64,000 nucleotides of DNA from Halioglobus sp. (GTDB lineage Bacteria; Pseudomonadota; Gammaproteobacteria; Pseudomonadales; Halieaceae). The translations under genes were made by a program, and so were the position numbers. This document shows, piece after piece, positions 53,298-63,185 of this stretch (position 1 is its first letter; each line of letters begins with the position of its first letter). The notes beneath the pieces were generated by a model. That model was not told the DNA's origin and searched no databases. It saw only the letters and a list, made by a program, of their open reading frames with translations. Location: positions 1-64,000 of the forward strand of contig JAQWNG010000034.1 of assembly GCA_029246385.1 (NCBI GenBank), written 5' to 3'.

Positions 53298-54527
53298 ATG
53301 CCGCAGCAGTCCCTGAAAAAAAGCAAAATAAAGTTTCTGCTACTTGAGGGTGTGCATCCTTCTGCGCGCGCAACATTGCAGCAATCAGGTTATAGCAACA
53401 TCGAAGAGCACAAGAAGGCACTGCCTTTAGAAGAACTCAAAATCGCTATCGCCGATGCTCACTTCGTCGGCATTCGATCGCGCACACAGCTCACCCAAGA
53501 GGTATTCGACGCGGCCGAGAAACTGGTGGCCGTCGGCTGCTTTTGCATAGGAACCAACCAAGTTGATCTTGATGCAGCTACCCGCCGCGGGATTACGGTA
53601 TTTAATGCGCCGTTTTCCAACACGCGCAGCGTGGCCGAATTAGTGCTTGCAGAGGCAATCCTGCTGCTGCGTGGTGTAGCCGGCAAAAATGCGGCCGCCC
53701 ATCGTGGAGAGTGGCAGAAAACAGCAGCCAATGCCTATGAAATACGCGGGAAAAAATTGGGCATCGTTGGATACGGCAACATCGGTATGCAGCTCGGCGT
53801 CATAGCTGAAGGGCTGGGCATGCAAGTACAATTTTATGACATCAGCAATAAATTACCCCTAGGCAATGCTCGGCAGGTACCAAGCCTCAATCAGCTGCTA
53901 GCCAGCTCTGACGTGGTCAGTTTGCACGTGCCTGAAAGCCCTACCACAAAAAAGATGATCGGAGCGGCACAATTGGCGCAAATGCCTGCTGGTAGTATCT
54001 TAATCAACGCCTCACGCGGCACTGTCATCGATGTCGACGCGCTGGCTGATGCGCTACACAGCGGTGCTCTAGGTGGTGCGGGCATTGACGTATTCCCGAT
54101 AGAGCCACGCTCCAACGACGACGAGTTTATTTCTCCCCTGCGTCGCTTCGATAACACTTTTCTGACCCCGCATATTGGCGGCAGCACAATAGAGGCTCAA
54201 GAAAATATTGGCTTAGAGGTTGCAGAAAAGCTGGCGCGATACAGTGACACCGGCACTACAACGTCTTCTCTCAATGTTCCAGAAGTTGCCCTGCCAGAGC
54301 ATGCAGGATGTCACCGACTACTACACATACACCGCAATGTACCGGGCATTCTAAGTGCTATTAATAGTGTGTTTTCACAAAATCAGATCAATATATCGGC
54401 CCAGTTTCTGCAAACCAACGACAATGTCGGCTACGTCGTAATGGACATTGATGCCGAATACAGTGATGTGGCTCTCAAAAAACTGGCCGCCATCGACGGC
54501 ACAATTCGTAGCCGCGTTCTGTTCTAA
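53298..54527 (+). CDS. serA: D-3-phosphoglycerate dehydrogenase
   Basis: Oxidises 3-phosphoglycerate in serine synthesis and can reduce 2-oxoglutarate to D-2-hydroxyglutarate. 409 residues, as E. coli SerA (410). Motifs: cofactor fold KLGIVGYGNIGMQLGVIAEGLGM near 150-175; HVPESPTTKKMIG; INASRGTVIDVDAL with the catalytic Arg; LTPHIGGSTIEAQENIG with the catalytic His near 293; and a C-terminal ACT domain (about 335-409; HRNVPGILSAINSVFSQNQINISAQFLQT) implying serine feedback. AAAGGA precedes the ATG. Confidence 0.95.
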   Translation: MPQQSLKKSKIKFLLLEGVHPSARATLQQSGYSNIEEHKKALPLEELKIAIADAHFVGIRSRTQLTQEVFDAAEKLVAVGCFCIGTNQVDLDAATRRGITVFNAPFSNTRSVAELVLAEAILLLRGVAGKNAAAHRGEWQKTAANAYEIRGKKLGIVGYGNIGMQLGVIAEGLGMQVQFYDISNKLPLGNARQVPSLNQLLASSDVVSLHVPESPTTKKMIGAAQLAQMPAGSILINASRGTVIDVDALADALHSGALGGAGIDVFPIEPRSNDDEFISPLRRFDNTFLTPHIGGSTIEAQENIGLEVAEKLARYSDTGTTTSSLNVPEVALPEHAGCHRLLHIHRNVPGILSAINSVFSQNQINISAQFLQTNDNVGYVVMDIDAEYSDVALKKLAAIDGTIRSRVLF

Positions 54528-54797
54528 ACTAGGACGCCGTTATTTGCCTAGCCATCAAAAATCTCTCTTTGAATACATTAGCAATTTTCGCCAAACGGTA
54601 TTTTTCCGCCCTATCGGTCATTGCTGTCCAACGCCCCACGAGAGTACATTGCCGAAATAGTGCGAGATTAATTTAAGAAATTCTGTTTTTTCTTATAAAT
54701 GCAGGTTTAACGCGTTAATTGTAACGGACACATCGACGTGTCCCACTAGTTGGCGAGATTGATTGAACGCCGCTACTTAAAATCAGTCGGGAGTAGC
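54528..54797 (+). promoter_or_regulatory. Upstream region of the TonB receptor with two symmetric elements
   Basis: A 270-base gap. Two dyads lie close to the receptor gene: TTAACGCGTTAA, a perfect 12-base palindrome at 54707-54718, and GGACAC (54726-54731)/GTGTCC (54738-54743) around a 6-base centre. The TTAACGCGTTAA element is 79 bases before the ATG and could be an operator; the second could form a small leader hairpin. No regulator identified, no Fur-box-like motif seen. Confidence 0.4.
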
Positions 54798-57167
54798 ATG
54801 AACACAAAGAATACATTTCAACTCAGTGTGTTATCGGCGGCAATTGCCTCGACGCTCATTTCAGATTATGCAACGGCGCAGGGAGCCATGCTTGAAGAAG
54901 TGATCGTGACCGCCACGCGTCGTCCAGTGTCGCTGCAAGACATACCAATCAATATTACTTCGCTAAGCAATGAAATCATCGAGCGTGACCGCCTCACCGA
55001 TTTGGTTGATGTTGCCCGCATGGTGCCAGGCATGACGGTAGTCGACCAAGGACCGCGCGACAGCAACACGCTAACCGTGCGCGGTTTAAACGTTAGTTCG
55101 ATTACCGCCAACGATGGCTCTAATAATGGCGGCAATACGGTCGGGGTTTATGTCGGCGAGATACCGCTGTATATCGACTTCAAGCTAAATGATATGGATA
55201 GAGTGGATGTGCTAATGGGCCCACAGGGCACGCTGTATGGCGCTGGCACCATGGGTGGTGCAGTACTCTATTTGCCGAATCGACCACAAGCCGACCAGCT
55301 TACCTATCAAGTGCGTGGCGACGTCTACGACCTAAGCGAATCCAGCGACGTGGGCTACGAGGGCGGAGGCACTATCAATATACCCATTATTGAAGATAAA
55401 TTAGCCTTCCGCGCATCTGTTGACTATCTGAACGACCCCGGTTTTATTGATTATAACTACCTCGTACGCGAAGCAGGTGTGTCCAACCCTCAGCCGAATT
55501 TCAATGACCAGGCTGAGGTAAATGCAAACCTGAAACAGCAAAAAGATGCCAACACAGAAGAGACGTGGTCCGGTCGCGCGGCCCTGCGCTACACCGCTGA
55601 GCGCTTGGACGGAACTCTAACCTACTTTTACCAAGATCAGGATATCGGCGCCCGCCAAATAAACCATAAAGCTGCGTTTGGCACTGGCGAGTATGAAGCG
55701 GCGCATCGCTTTCTGGAACCCAACAGCCGCAAGAATGAGTTGCTGGCCCTAGAATTAGTTGCAGACCTTGGTTTCGCTGCGTTGACCTCTGCGACGGGCT
55801 ATTCGGAGTACACTGAGAATGGCCAGCGTGATCAAACGGATCTATTACTCACCTTTGAATATGGATACGAGTTGTTTCCCAGCTTTTCCGCCTACACTCG
55901 CGAAGATGCAGACGAGGATACCTTCACACAGGAGCTAAGATTGGTCTCCACTGACGATGGCCCCTTCAATTGGATTGCAGGTGTTTTCTATTATGACTAC
56001 GAATCAAATTCTTTGAGCCAAGAATTCACACCGGGTTTTGATCAATTTGCAGTAGATGAATTGGGTGGAGTTCAGTTGCGACCGGACTCGCTAGAATACT
56101 ACGAAACAGCTAATAGCACTCAAAAGGAAACCGCAGCCTTCGGAGAACTTGGCTATGAGATCACCGACGACTGGCAAGTGACGGTTGGTGCCCGCTGGTT
56201 CAAATATAAAAGCAAAATCACTACCGGTTTTGCCCTGCCATTGCTGGACACGGTCTTCAACGGCGACCCGCAGGACTCCATTAATCTCACTTCAGAATCC
56301 AGTGATGTGGACGATGATGATGTCATTTACAAGTTCAACACCTCCTATAATGTTAGTGATGACATCATGGCCTTTATCACCATCAGTGAAGGCTACAGAC
56401 TAGGGGGGTTGAACTCTGTACCGCCCTGCGTCCTGCCTCTGGCAGACGAACAAAATGTGTGTGCGCTGCCCGACGAGACATCCTTCAAGCCTGACAAAAC
56501 CACTAACTATGAGTTCGGCGTCCACTCGCAGTTTGGCGACTCTCTGGTCCTCAATGGCTCCGTGTTCTATATCAAGTGGGATGATGTGCAACTGGATTCG
56601 GTTACGCAGAACGGCGACATTCCTATCATCGCTAATGGCGCCGCGGCGGAAAGTACTGGAATTGAGCTATCGTCTCAATATTTCATCTCGTCAAACTTTT
56701 CTCTCAGTGGCTCCTTTGCTTGGACTGATGCCAAGCTGACGCAGGATGTGGATAACCTATTCGCTCCGGGTATTGGCGCTTTCGATGGAGATCGATTACC
56801 AGGCACTCCGGAATATCAGGCCTATGTCGCGGCACACTATGAGATACCGTTACGCGATGGTTCAGATATAGCCTTCGACTGGTCGATGTCCTACCAGAGC
56901 GATGTACTTACCAAAGTTGGTGAGAGAGATTTTGGACAAAGCCTTTCCAGTTTCTACCTTAACAATGTTTCTGTATCATGGCTCAACGATGCTTGGAGAG
57001 TGTCTTTATATGCTGACAACATATTAGATGAGTTCGCAGTCACCGGTGTTCGCGCGGATACGTCATTTATCCGGGACACAGGTCTTTTCACTCTGCGGCG
57101 CTATTACGAAAACATGGTGCGCCCGCGTCAGGTTGGACTGAAATTTATCTATAACTTTGAAGACTAA
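54798..57167 (+). CDS. TonB-dependent outer-membrane receptor
   Basis: A 789-residue receptor. The ATG at 54798, with GGGAGTAGC upstream, gives a signal peptide (MNTKNTFQLSVLSAAIASTLI...ATAQG, about 1-28); the frame extends 16 codons upstream without signal features. A TonB-box-like LEEVIVTATRR follows at about 31-41, then the plug domain (IERDRLTDLVDVARMVPGMTVVDQGPRDSNTLTVRGL... to about 150) and a 22-strand barrel. Closest in style to the large receptor families of marine proteobacteria and sphingomonads; ligand unknown. A terminator ends the gene, with a sulfotransferase gene just after it. Confidence 0.92.
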   Translation: MNTKNTFQLSVLSAAIASTLISDYATAQGAMLEEVIVTATRRPVSLQDIPINITSLSNEIIERDRLTDLVDVARMVPGMTVVDQGPRDSNTLTVRGLNVSSITANDGSNNGGNTVGVYVGEIPLYIDFKLNDMDRVDVLMGPQGTLYGAGTMGGAVLYLPNRPQADQLTYQVRGDVYDLSESSDVGYEGGGTINIPIIEDKLAFRASVDYLNDPGFIDYNYLVREAGVSNPQPNFNDQAEVNANLKQQKDANTEETWSGRAALRYTAERLDGTLTYFYQDQDIGARQINHKAAFGTGEYEAAHRFLEPNSRKNELLALELVADLGFAALTSATGYSEYTENGQRDQTDLLLTFEYGYELFPSFSAYTREDADEDTFTQELRLVSTDDGPFNWIAGVFYYDYESNSLSQEFTPGFDQFAVDELGGVQLRPDSLEYYETANSTQKETAAFGELGYEITDDWQVTVGARWFKYKSKITTGFALPLLDTVFNGDPQDSINLTSESSDVDDDDVIYKFNTSYNVSDDIMAFITISEGYRLGGLNSVPPCVLPLADEQNVCALPDETSFKPDKTTNYEFGVHSQFGDSLVLNGSVFYIKWDDVQLDSVTQNGDIPIIANGAAAESTGIELSSQYFISSNFSLSGSFAWTDAKLTQDVDNLFAPGIGAFDGDRLPGTPEYQAYVAAHYEIPLRDGSDIAFDWSMSYQSDVLTKVGERDFGQSLSSFYLNNVSVSWLNDAWRVSLYADNILDEFAVTGVRADTSFIRDTGLFTLRRYYENMVRPRQVGLKFIYNFED

Positions 57168-57188
57168 CAATAAAACAAATACATCACA

Positions 57189-57209
57189 GGGCGCTACGGC
57201 GCCCTTTTT
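57189..57209 (+). terminator. Intrinsic terminator after the TonB receptor
   Basis: Stem GGGCGC (57189-57194) / GCGCCC (57199-57204), loop TACG, followed by five T. It lies 22 bases after the receptor stop and only 7 bases before the ATG of the sulfotransferase gene, so that gene depends on read-through or on its own start within the receptor gene. Confidence 0.88.
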
Positions 57210-57215
57210 AACGCA

Positions 57216-58838
57216 ATGACGATCGACGAAGATGCCATCGCCAAAGAACACGCAGCAGCCAAAAAAGCGATGCACCAGGGCTTGTTGCGAGAGGCGCATC
57301 AGCACTGCCTAGCAATCCTCCAAAGAGACCAAACCTTCGCAGATGCTTGGTTTTTATGCGGCGTTATCGCAGCGCATAATGGCCAGTTAGCCAAAGCCGC
57401 CGAAATCCTCAGAAACGCAATCAGCCTTGCGCCGGATAATCCAGAATACCGCGCGGAGTTGGGGAAACAGCTTATCGTATCTCATCAGCCCGAATGGGCT
57501 TTGCGTGAGGCAGAGGCTGCTCTGTCACTAAACCCAGTGCAACTCCCGACCCTCAATACTCTGGGAACCGTTTTCAGCCACGTCGGTGAGCATGGAAAGG
57601 CTTTACAATGCTTTAAACGAGCCGAACATTTACTAGAGGAACGTGTTGGGGGAGCGCGGGCGCTGCCGCTAGAATGGCAGGCGGACTTCTATTTTAATAC
57701 GGGCGCGTCTATGCAGTTCGCTGGAAATTTTACAGCAGCAGAGCACGCCTACGAAAAGGCGATTGCGTTACAGCCATTATTATTTAAGGCGCACACCGCT
57801 CTCTCAACGGTACGACAACAAACATCGACAAACAATCACCTTAATCGACTCTATGAACTTCGAAGCGAGATATCCAGCTCCAGGGATCAGCTGCATCTGG
57901 GGCACGCCATCGCCAAGGAACAAGAAGACCTGGGAGACTACGAGGATGCTTACGCAAATCTTACCTGGGCCAAACAAGCACAGTCAGCCGAGGGCTCTTA
58001 CAGTGCAGAGTCTGATCAAAAATTTTTTGCCGGTGTGCAAAAACTTTTTGATCAGCAAGTCTTTGAGACTCCGCGCACAAGCTGCGACAACCGCGAGCCA
58101 ATTTTTATCGTTGGCATGCCACGCACCGGCACAACCCTAGTAGAACAAATTCTGTCCAGCCATTCACAAGTTTACTCGGCGGGCGAACTGCAGAACTTGC
58201 CGCTGCAAGTCAACCGATTGACTGGTTCTTCTTCGGATAATGCGTTCGACCTTGAAGCGCTTGAGCAATCACTGCTGCATGATTATTCTGTTCTCGGATC
58301 AGACTATATCGACAGTACCCGACCAAGGACCGGACACACACAGTATTTTATTGACAAACTACCACTGAACTTTGTTTTTTTGGGCCTGATCAAACTTGCG
58401 CTGCCTAATGCAAAGTTGGTGTGCCTGCGTCGAGACCCTATGGACACTTGCTTGAGCAATTATCGCCAGATGTTCGGCGTTAATTTTAAGCATTATAGGT
58501 ATAACCTCAATCTCCTCGACTGCGGTCGCTACTATATTCAATTCGATCAAGTGATGGAGCACTGGCGTAAAGTAATGCCTGGCGCAGTGCATGAAGTCGA
58601 GTATGAGGCCCTAGTAGGAGACCCCGAGCGGGTGTCACGAGACTTGCTGGCCTACTGCAATTTACCTTGGGAAGAAGCCTGCCTGTCTTTTCATCAGCGC
58701 AAGACTAGTGTGGCAACTCCTAGTGCTGTGCAAGTAAGGCAAGGCATTTATACAACCTCGGTGAATCGTTGGCAGTTATACGGAGACGCTATGGATCCGC
58801 TTTACGAACTGTTGAAGTCAGCCGGGTTCTATTTTTAA
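57216..58838 (+). CDS. TPR-containing sulfotransferase
   Basis: A 540-residue fusion: tetratricopeptide repeats over about 10-215 (AWFLCGVIAAHNGQLAKAAEILRNAISLAPDN, LNTLGTVFSHVGEHGKALQCFKRA, FYFNTGASMQFAGNFTAAEHAYEKAIALQP), then a sulfotransferase domain (about 293-540). The 5'-phosphosulfate loop reads VGMPRTGTTLVEQ near 299-311 and the 3'-phosphate motif CLRRDPMDTCLSNYRQ near 400. It would transfer sulfate from PAPS to an unknown acceptor. No signal peptide, so cytosolic. A terminator precedes it; related genes often sit beside TonB receptors in this kind of bacterium. Confidence 0.88.
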   Translation: MTIDEDAIAKEHAAAKKAMHQGLLREAHQHCLAILQRDQTFADAWFLCGVIAAHNGQLAKAAEILRNAISLAPDNPEYRAELGKQLIVSHQPEWALREAEAALSLNPVQLPTLNTLGTVFSHVGEHGKALQCFKRAEHLLEERVGGARALPLEWQADFYFNTGASMQFAGNFTAAEHAYEKAIALQPLLFKAHTALSTVRQQTSTNNHLNRLYELRSEISSSRDQLHLGHAIAKEQEDLGDYEDAYANLTWAKQAQSAEGSYSAESDQKFFAGVQKLFDQQVFETPRTSCDNREPIFIVGMPRTGTTLVEQILSSHSQVYSAGELQNLPLQVNRLTGSSSDNAFDLEALEQSLLHDYSVLGSDYIDSTRPRTGHTQYFIDKLPLNFVFLGLIKLALPNAKLVCLRRDPMDTCLSNYRQMFGVNFKHYRYNLNLLDCGRYYIQFDQVMEHWRKVMPGAVHEVEYEALVGDPERVSRDLLAYCNLPWEEACLSFHQRKTSVATPSAVQVRQGIYTTSVNRWQLYGDAMDPLYELLKSAGFYF

Positions 58839-58849
58839 CTAGGCCACTG

Positions 58850-59812
58850 TTATTGAGCGCCTCCCTGACCGATACCAGATTTACTAAGCCAATTTTCAAC
58901 AAGGCGCAAATAGGAGCTACGAATTTTATCCGATTCGTTTGCCAAGTGATGTCCTGCCCCGGGCAAGTACTCTACATGACTTGCAGGAAAGAGCTGCCGA
59001 ACCACGCCAACATTATAACGCCAGTCCACAGTAGCATCGGCATCCCCCTGAACAATCAGCGCCGGACCAACGCCCAAGTCATCACAGCGCAATTGACTCA
59101 ACCAGCGTCGCAGAGCGCTCACCCAACGTAAAGAGATGCGCTGACTTTGAAGAGGGTCGCTGATTAAAAACCGCTGAAACTGACGGTCCGACGAGTTCGG
59201 CGAAAACTTACGCGGTAGGCTGTCGACAACATTCTTTAACAGCAGACAGGCGGCTTTGACTCGCTTCCACCGCACCGGCCGTATCAACGGAGCCAGCAAC
59301 ACACTGGCGGCGAACGGCCACGGGTATTTACTCGCATAATCTACGAGAGCGGCACAACCCGTGCTTTGGGCCATCGTCCAAAGTGGCAACGACGGCAGGC
59401 TGACAGCGCGAAGTACGTCCGAAATAGCTCGACTATAATCGCTAAAGTCATCGATAACAGCCGACTCTCCAGAGGATAAACCATGTCCGGGCAGATCAAA
59501 AATAAGAACATTGTAGCGGCATGAAAGACCCCATTCTATTAACTTACTAAAAACGCCTGTATGGTCAAAATAACCGTGCACCAACAGCAGATTCGCAGTG
59601 GCATCGGGCTGACACCAATGATGTACAGCAAGCGTATATTCACCAGAATGGACAAGCCCTGTGACGTGCTCGACGGACGGCAGTCGTGTCGAAAAATCGA
59701 CCCCGTAAAACTCGCAAAACAACTGCAACGCCGAAGATGATTGAACCCCACCGCCGAACGGAGGAAACTGTTGACGCAATGTCTGCAACAGTTCTGGTGT
59801 CAGGGCGGCCAT
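58850..59812 (-). CDS. Alpha/beta hydrolase (serine aminopeptidase S33/lysophospholipase-like)
   Basis: A 320-residue alpha/beta hydrolase. Oxyanion region LLVHGYFDHTG near 77-87; LIFDLPGHGLSSGE near 103-116; nucleophile elbow TMAQSTGCAALVDYA with Ser150; Asp in VQGDADATVDW; His in LPGAGHHLANES near 293. The elbow reads A-Q-S-T-G rather than G-x-S-x-G; the first Gly is Ala, a rarer but tolerated variant. Substrate unknown, perhaps a lipid or short ester. It follows fba by 5 bases on the same strand. Confidence 0.86.
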   Translation of the reverse strand: MAALTPELLQTLRQQFPPFGGGVQSSSALQLFCEFYGVDFSTRLPSVEHVTGLVHSGEYTLAVHHWCQPDATANLLLVHGYFDHTGVFSKLIEWGLSCRYNVLIFDLPGHGLSSGESAVIDDFSDYSRAISDVLRAVSLPSLPLWTMAQSTGCAALVDYASKYPWPFAASVLLAPLIRPVRWKRVKAACLLLKNVVDSLPRKFSPNSSDRQFQRFLISDPLQSQRISLRWVSALRRWLSQLRCDDLGVGPALIVQGDADATVDWRYNVGVVRQLFPASHVEYLPGAGHHLANESDKIRSSYLRLVENWLSKSGIGQGGAQ

Positions 59813-59817
59813 ATCAC

Positions 59818-60882
59818 TCAGTGCACGACAGCTGTTAGTGCTCCAGACTCATAATCAACCTGAATGCTCTCTAGCGACCGAACCTTAATTTTATCTGCGT
59901 TGCCTGCAGTGCCGAAAGCCTCATAGCGCGCAATACAGATATCCTTCATAGCCGTGATGGTATGCGCTAGATATTTGCGCGGATCGAACTCAGCTGGGTT
60001 TTGGGCCATAAAGCGACGAATCGCTCCGGTCGAGGCTAAACGCAAATCCGTGTCTATATTGACCTTACGCACGCCGTGTCGGATACCTTCCTGAATTTGC
60101 TCGACAGGCACGCCGTAAGTTTCTGGTATCTCACCACCGAACTCGTTAATAATAGCAAGCCACTCTTGGGGGACAGCGGATGACCCATGCATCACCAAAT
60201 GCGTATGAGGAATGCGAGCATGGATTTCCTTAATACGGTCGATAGCGAGAATGTCGCCTGTAGGTGGTCGAGTGAATTTATAAGCACCATGGCTAGTGCC
60301 ACAGGCTATAGCCAAAGCATCCACGGCAGTAGCCTTCACGAACTGGGCCGCCTCCTCAGGGTCAGTAAGCATTTGCTCAAGGGTTAATATACCTTCTGCC
60401 CCACTGCCGTCTTCTTCTCCAGCTTCGCCAGTCTCTAGCGAGCCCAGACAACCCAGCTCTCCTTCTACCGACACGCCGCACGCATGTGCAATCTCAACTG
60501 CGCTGCGCGTCACCGCAACGTTATAATTGTAATCCATTGGAGTTTTACCATCCTCTCCCAACGACCCGTCCATCATCACCGAGCTAAAGCCTAGCTGAAT
60601 TGAACGTTGGCACACGCCTAGCGATACGCCATGGTCTTGATGCACTACCACAGGAATGTGCGGAAATTCATTCATTGCTGCTTCCATCATAGCCCGCAAA
60701 AATGGTGCGCCCGCGTATTTACGAGCACCAGCACTTGCCTGCATGATGACGGGTGAATTAGTTGCATCTGCGGCCTCCATAATTGCGCGGGTCTGCTCCA
60801 AATTATTGACATTAAATGCTGGCACGCCGTAATCGTGTTCGGCAGCATGATCCAACAATTGACGCAAACTGATTAATGCCAT
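59818..60882 (-). CDS. fba: Fructose-bisphosphate aldolase, class II
   Basis: Zinc enzyme splitting fructose 1,6-bisphosphate. 354 residues, in the range of the CbbA-like subtype. Motifs: [33 protein letters not shown] with the catalytic Asp and zinc-ligand His near 80-85; [54 protein letters not shown]; and [19 protein letters not shown] precedes the ATG. Last of the tkt-epd-pgk-fba block, with the hydrolase gene 5 bases further on. Confidence 0.95.
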   Translation of the reverse strand: MALISLRQLLDHAAEHDYGVPAFNVNNLEQTRAIMEAADATNSPVIMQASAGARKYAGAPFLRAMMEAAMNEFPHIPVVVHQDHGVSLGVCQRSIQLGFSSVMMDGSLGEDGKTPMDYNYNVAVTRSAVEIAHACGVSVEGELGCLGSLETGEAGEEDGSGAEGILTLEQMLTDPEEAAQFVKATAVDALAIACGTSHGAYKFTRPPTGDILAIDRIKEIHARIPHTHLVMHGSSAVPQEWLAIINEFGGEIPETYGVPVEQIQEGIRHGVRKVNIDTDLRLASTGAIRRFMAQNPAEFDPRKYLAHTITAMKDICIARYEAFGTAGNADKIKVRSLESIQVDYESGALTAVVH

Positions 60883-60924
60883 AGATGTAATCCTTTAGCT
60901 TGAAACGTTAAGTAGGAGCCGGTT

Positions 60925-62103
60925 CTATTTTGGTTTCTGGCCCGCGCGTTGTTCTAGTATCTCAACCGCAGGTAGGGTCTTGCCTTCGACAAACTCCAAA
61001 AAGGCACCTCCGCCGGTAGAGATATAAGAAATCTTATCCTCAATATTATATTTTTCAATTGCCGCCAAAGTGTCGCCACCCCCTGCCAGAGAAAACGCTG
61101 AGCTGTCTGCAATCGCGCGCGCCAAGCTTTCAGTCCCCTCGGCAAACTGATCAAACTCAAACACACCTACGGGCCCGTTCCATAGAATGGTTCCGGCGCT
61201 TTCAAGAATTTGCGCTATCTGCTTTGCAGATTCAGGCCCAATGTCAAAAATCATATCATCTTCTGTCACTTCACCGGTATATTTCAGGCACGCCGTCGAC
61301 CCCTCTGAAAACACTTTACCTGTAATCACATCAACAGGCAGTGGGATATTAGTTTTCTGCATCAGGGCTTGCGCCGCAGCAATGAGGTCATTCTCGCACA
61401 GAGACTTTCCCACGGGGCTGCCGCTGGCAGCCAAAAAAGTATTGGCAATACCACCGCCCAACACTAGTTGATCGACCTCCCCACACAGTGACTCCAGCAC
61501 CTGCAGCTTGGTCGACACTTTTGAGCCCCCGACGATGGCCACTAAGGGCCGCTTCGGATTAGTAAGCGCCTGACTCAATGCGTGTAATTCCGCTTCGAGT
61601 AAGGGTCCAGCACATGCGATAGGGGCATAGTTTGCAACCCCATAAGTAGAAGCTTGTGCCCGATGCGCGGTGCCAAAAGCGTCCATCACAAATACATCGC
61701 AGAGTGCGGCATAGTCTCGCGACAGCGCTTCGTCATTGGCACTTTCACCGTGATTAAAACGCACATTTTCCAGTAAGGCCACCTCTCCATCGGCCAACGC
61801 CACACCATCACGCCACTGTGACACTAGGGCCACTGGTATTCCCAATAACGCGGATAAATGCTGGGCCACCGGTGCTAGAGAAAATTGTTTATCGTACTTA
61901 CCCTCCGTCGGGCGGGCCATGTGTGACATCAGAATCACCTTAGCACCTGCAGCCCGCGCCATCTGAATTGTCGGCAGCGCCGCGCGGATGCGAGCATCGC
62001 TGATCACCGTACCATTTTTAATGGGCACGTTAAGATCTTCACGGATTAATACACGCTTCCCACGCAGTTTCTGATCCTGCATTAAATCAACGTTCAATGT
62101 CAT
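60925..62103 (-). CDS. pgk: Phosphoglycerate kinase
   Basis: Makes ATP from 1,3-bisphosphoglycerate. The ATG at 62103 ([27 protein letters not shown]) gives 392 residues; an upstream ATG at 62145 adds 14 residues with no family match. Motifs: [15 protein letters not shown] near 17-31; [37 protein letters not shown]; the nucleotide-binding [18 protein letters not shown]; and the C-terminal [13 protein letters not shown] with [19 protein letters not shown]. Confidence 0.96.
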   Translation of the reverse strand: MTLNVDLMQDQKLRGKRVLIREDLNVPIKNGTVISDARIRAALPTIQMARAAGAKVILMSHMARPTEGKYDKQFSLAPVAQHLSALLGIPVALVSQWRDGVALADGEVALLENVRFNHGESANDEALSRDYAALCDVFVMDAFGTAHRAQASTYGVANYAPIACAGPLLEAELHALSQALTNPKRPLVAIVGGSKVSTKLQVLESLCGEVDQLVLGGGIANTFLAASGSPVGKSLCENDLIAAAQALMQKTNIPLPVDVITGKVFSEGSTACLKYTGEVTEDDMIFDIGPESAKQIAQILESAGTILWNGPVGVFEFDQFAEGTESLARAIADSSAFSLAGGGDTLAAIEKYNIEDKISYISTGGGAFLEFVEGKTLPAVEILEQRAGQKPK

Positions 62104-62163
62104 ATCACTTGACTCCGCAATCAGAGGTCCACTTACATGTGCCACATAACGCCTTGTGTATCT

Positions 62164-63174
62164 CTATAACTCACCCCAAAATTTAGCTACGTCCAGCATG
62201 CGATTGGCGTAACCCCACTCGTTGTCAAACCAGGTCAATACTTTTACCAAGCGCTTTCCACTAATGCGAGTCTGACTAGCGTCAACAATACTGGATCTTG
62301 GGTCATGATTAAAATCACACGAAGCTAGAAGCTCCTCAGTGTAGCCAAGGACGCCGTTGAAATCAGACAGTGCAGCGTCACGCAAAATTTGATTGATTGC
62401 GCGCACATCCGTATCTCGTCGCGTTTGCACCGTCAGATCCATAGCCGACACATTGAGCGTAGGTACCCTCAATGCTTGTGCGCTAAAACGTCCTGCCATG
62501 TCAGGTAGCAGTCTCTCAATCCCTCGTGCCAGCTCCGTATCAACCGGAATAATAGACTGAGCAGCGGCCCGTGTTTTGCGTAAGTCGGTATGATGGTATG
62601 CATCTAGCACGGGCTGATCATTCATCGCAGAATGGATAGTAGTAATAGTGCCATTCTCAATACCAACCGTATCATCGAGGACTTTTATCAACGGCACAAT
62701 ACCATTGGTTGAGCATGACGCGTTCGAAACAATACGATGCTCTGCGCGCAATTCGCCGTGATTGACGCCGTAAACGATCGTCTTGTCCACGTCGGACTGT
62801 GCTGGCTGCGAAAACAGTACTTTGCGGGCACCCTGATGTAGGTGTTTTTCAGCCGTAGCCCGGTCGGTAAATGCACCCGTACATTCCAGCACAATATCTA
62901 CCCCCAGCGCTCCCCAAGGAAGATCATCTATCTCAGAGTAATTCAGTAGGGTGATGGCATCACCAGCGACCCACAGTTGACTGGCGTCCCCCTCAAGAGG
63001 TTTCGGGAAGCGCCCGTGGGTTGAGTCATAGCGAGTGAGGTGCAATATCGTTCCCGCATCGGCCAATTCGTTGATGGCGACAATACTTAGTTCATGCCTG
63101 AGTGGGCTCTCGTATAGAGACCGCAGAATGCTGCGGCCGATTCTGCCGTAGCCATTAATAGCAAGACGCAACAT
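62164..63174 (-). CDS. epd: Erythrose-4-phosphate dehydrogenase (GAPDH family)
   Basis: A 336-residue GAPDH-fold enzyme. NAD fold [22 protein letters not shown] at the N-terminus, catalytic cysteine in [17 protein letters not shown] near 150-155, and [16 protein letters not shown] at the C-terminus. The sequence is closer to E. coli Epd than to Gap[59 protein letters not shown] and QSIIPVDT. Epd makes 4-phosphoerythronate for pyridoxal phosphate synthesis; a dual or GAPDH role cannot be excluded. Placed tkt-epd-pgk-fba as in E. coli. Confidence 0.86.
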   Translation of the reverse strand: MLRLAINGYGRIGRSILRSLYESPLRHELSIVAINELADAGTILHLTRYDSTHGRFPKPLEGDASQLWVAGDAITLLNYSEIDDLPWGALGVDIVLECTGAFTDRATAEKHLHQGARKVLFSQPAQSDVDKTIVYGVNHGELRAEHRIVSNASCSTNGIVPLIKVLDDTVGIENGTITTIHSAMNDQPVLDAYHHTDLRKTRAAAQSIIPVDTELARGIERLLPDMAGRFSAQALRVPTLNVSAMDLTVQTRRDTDVRAINQILRDAALSDFNGVLGYTEELLASCDFNHDPRSSIVDASQTRISGKRLVKVLTWFDNEWGYANRMLDVAKFWGEL

Positions 63175-63185
63175 CTAGATCAGCC

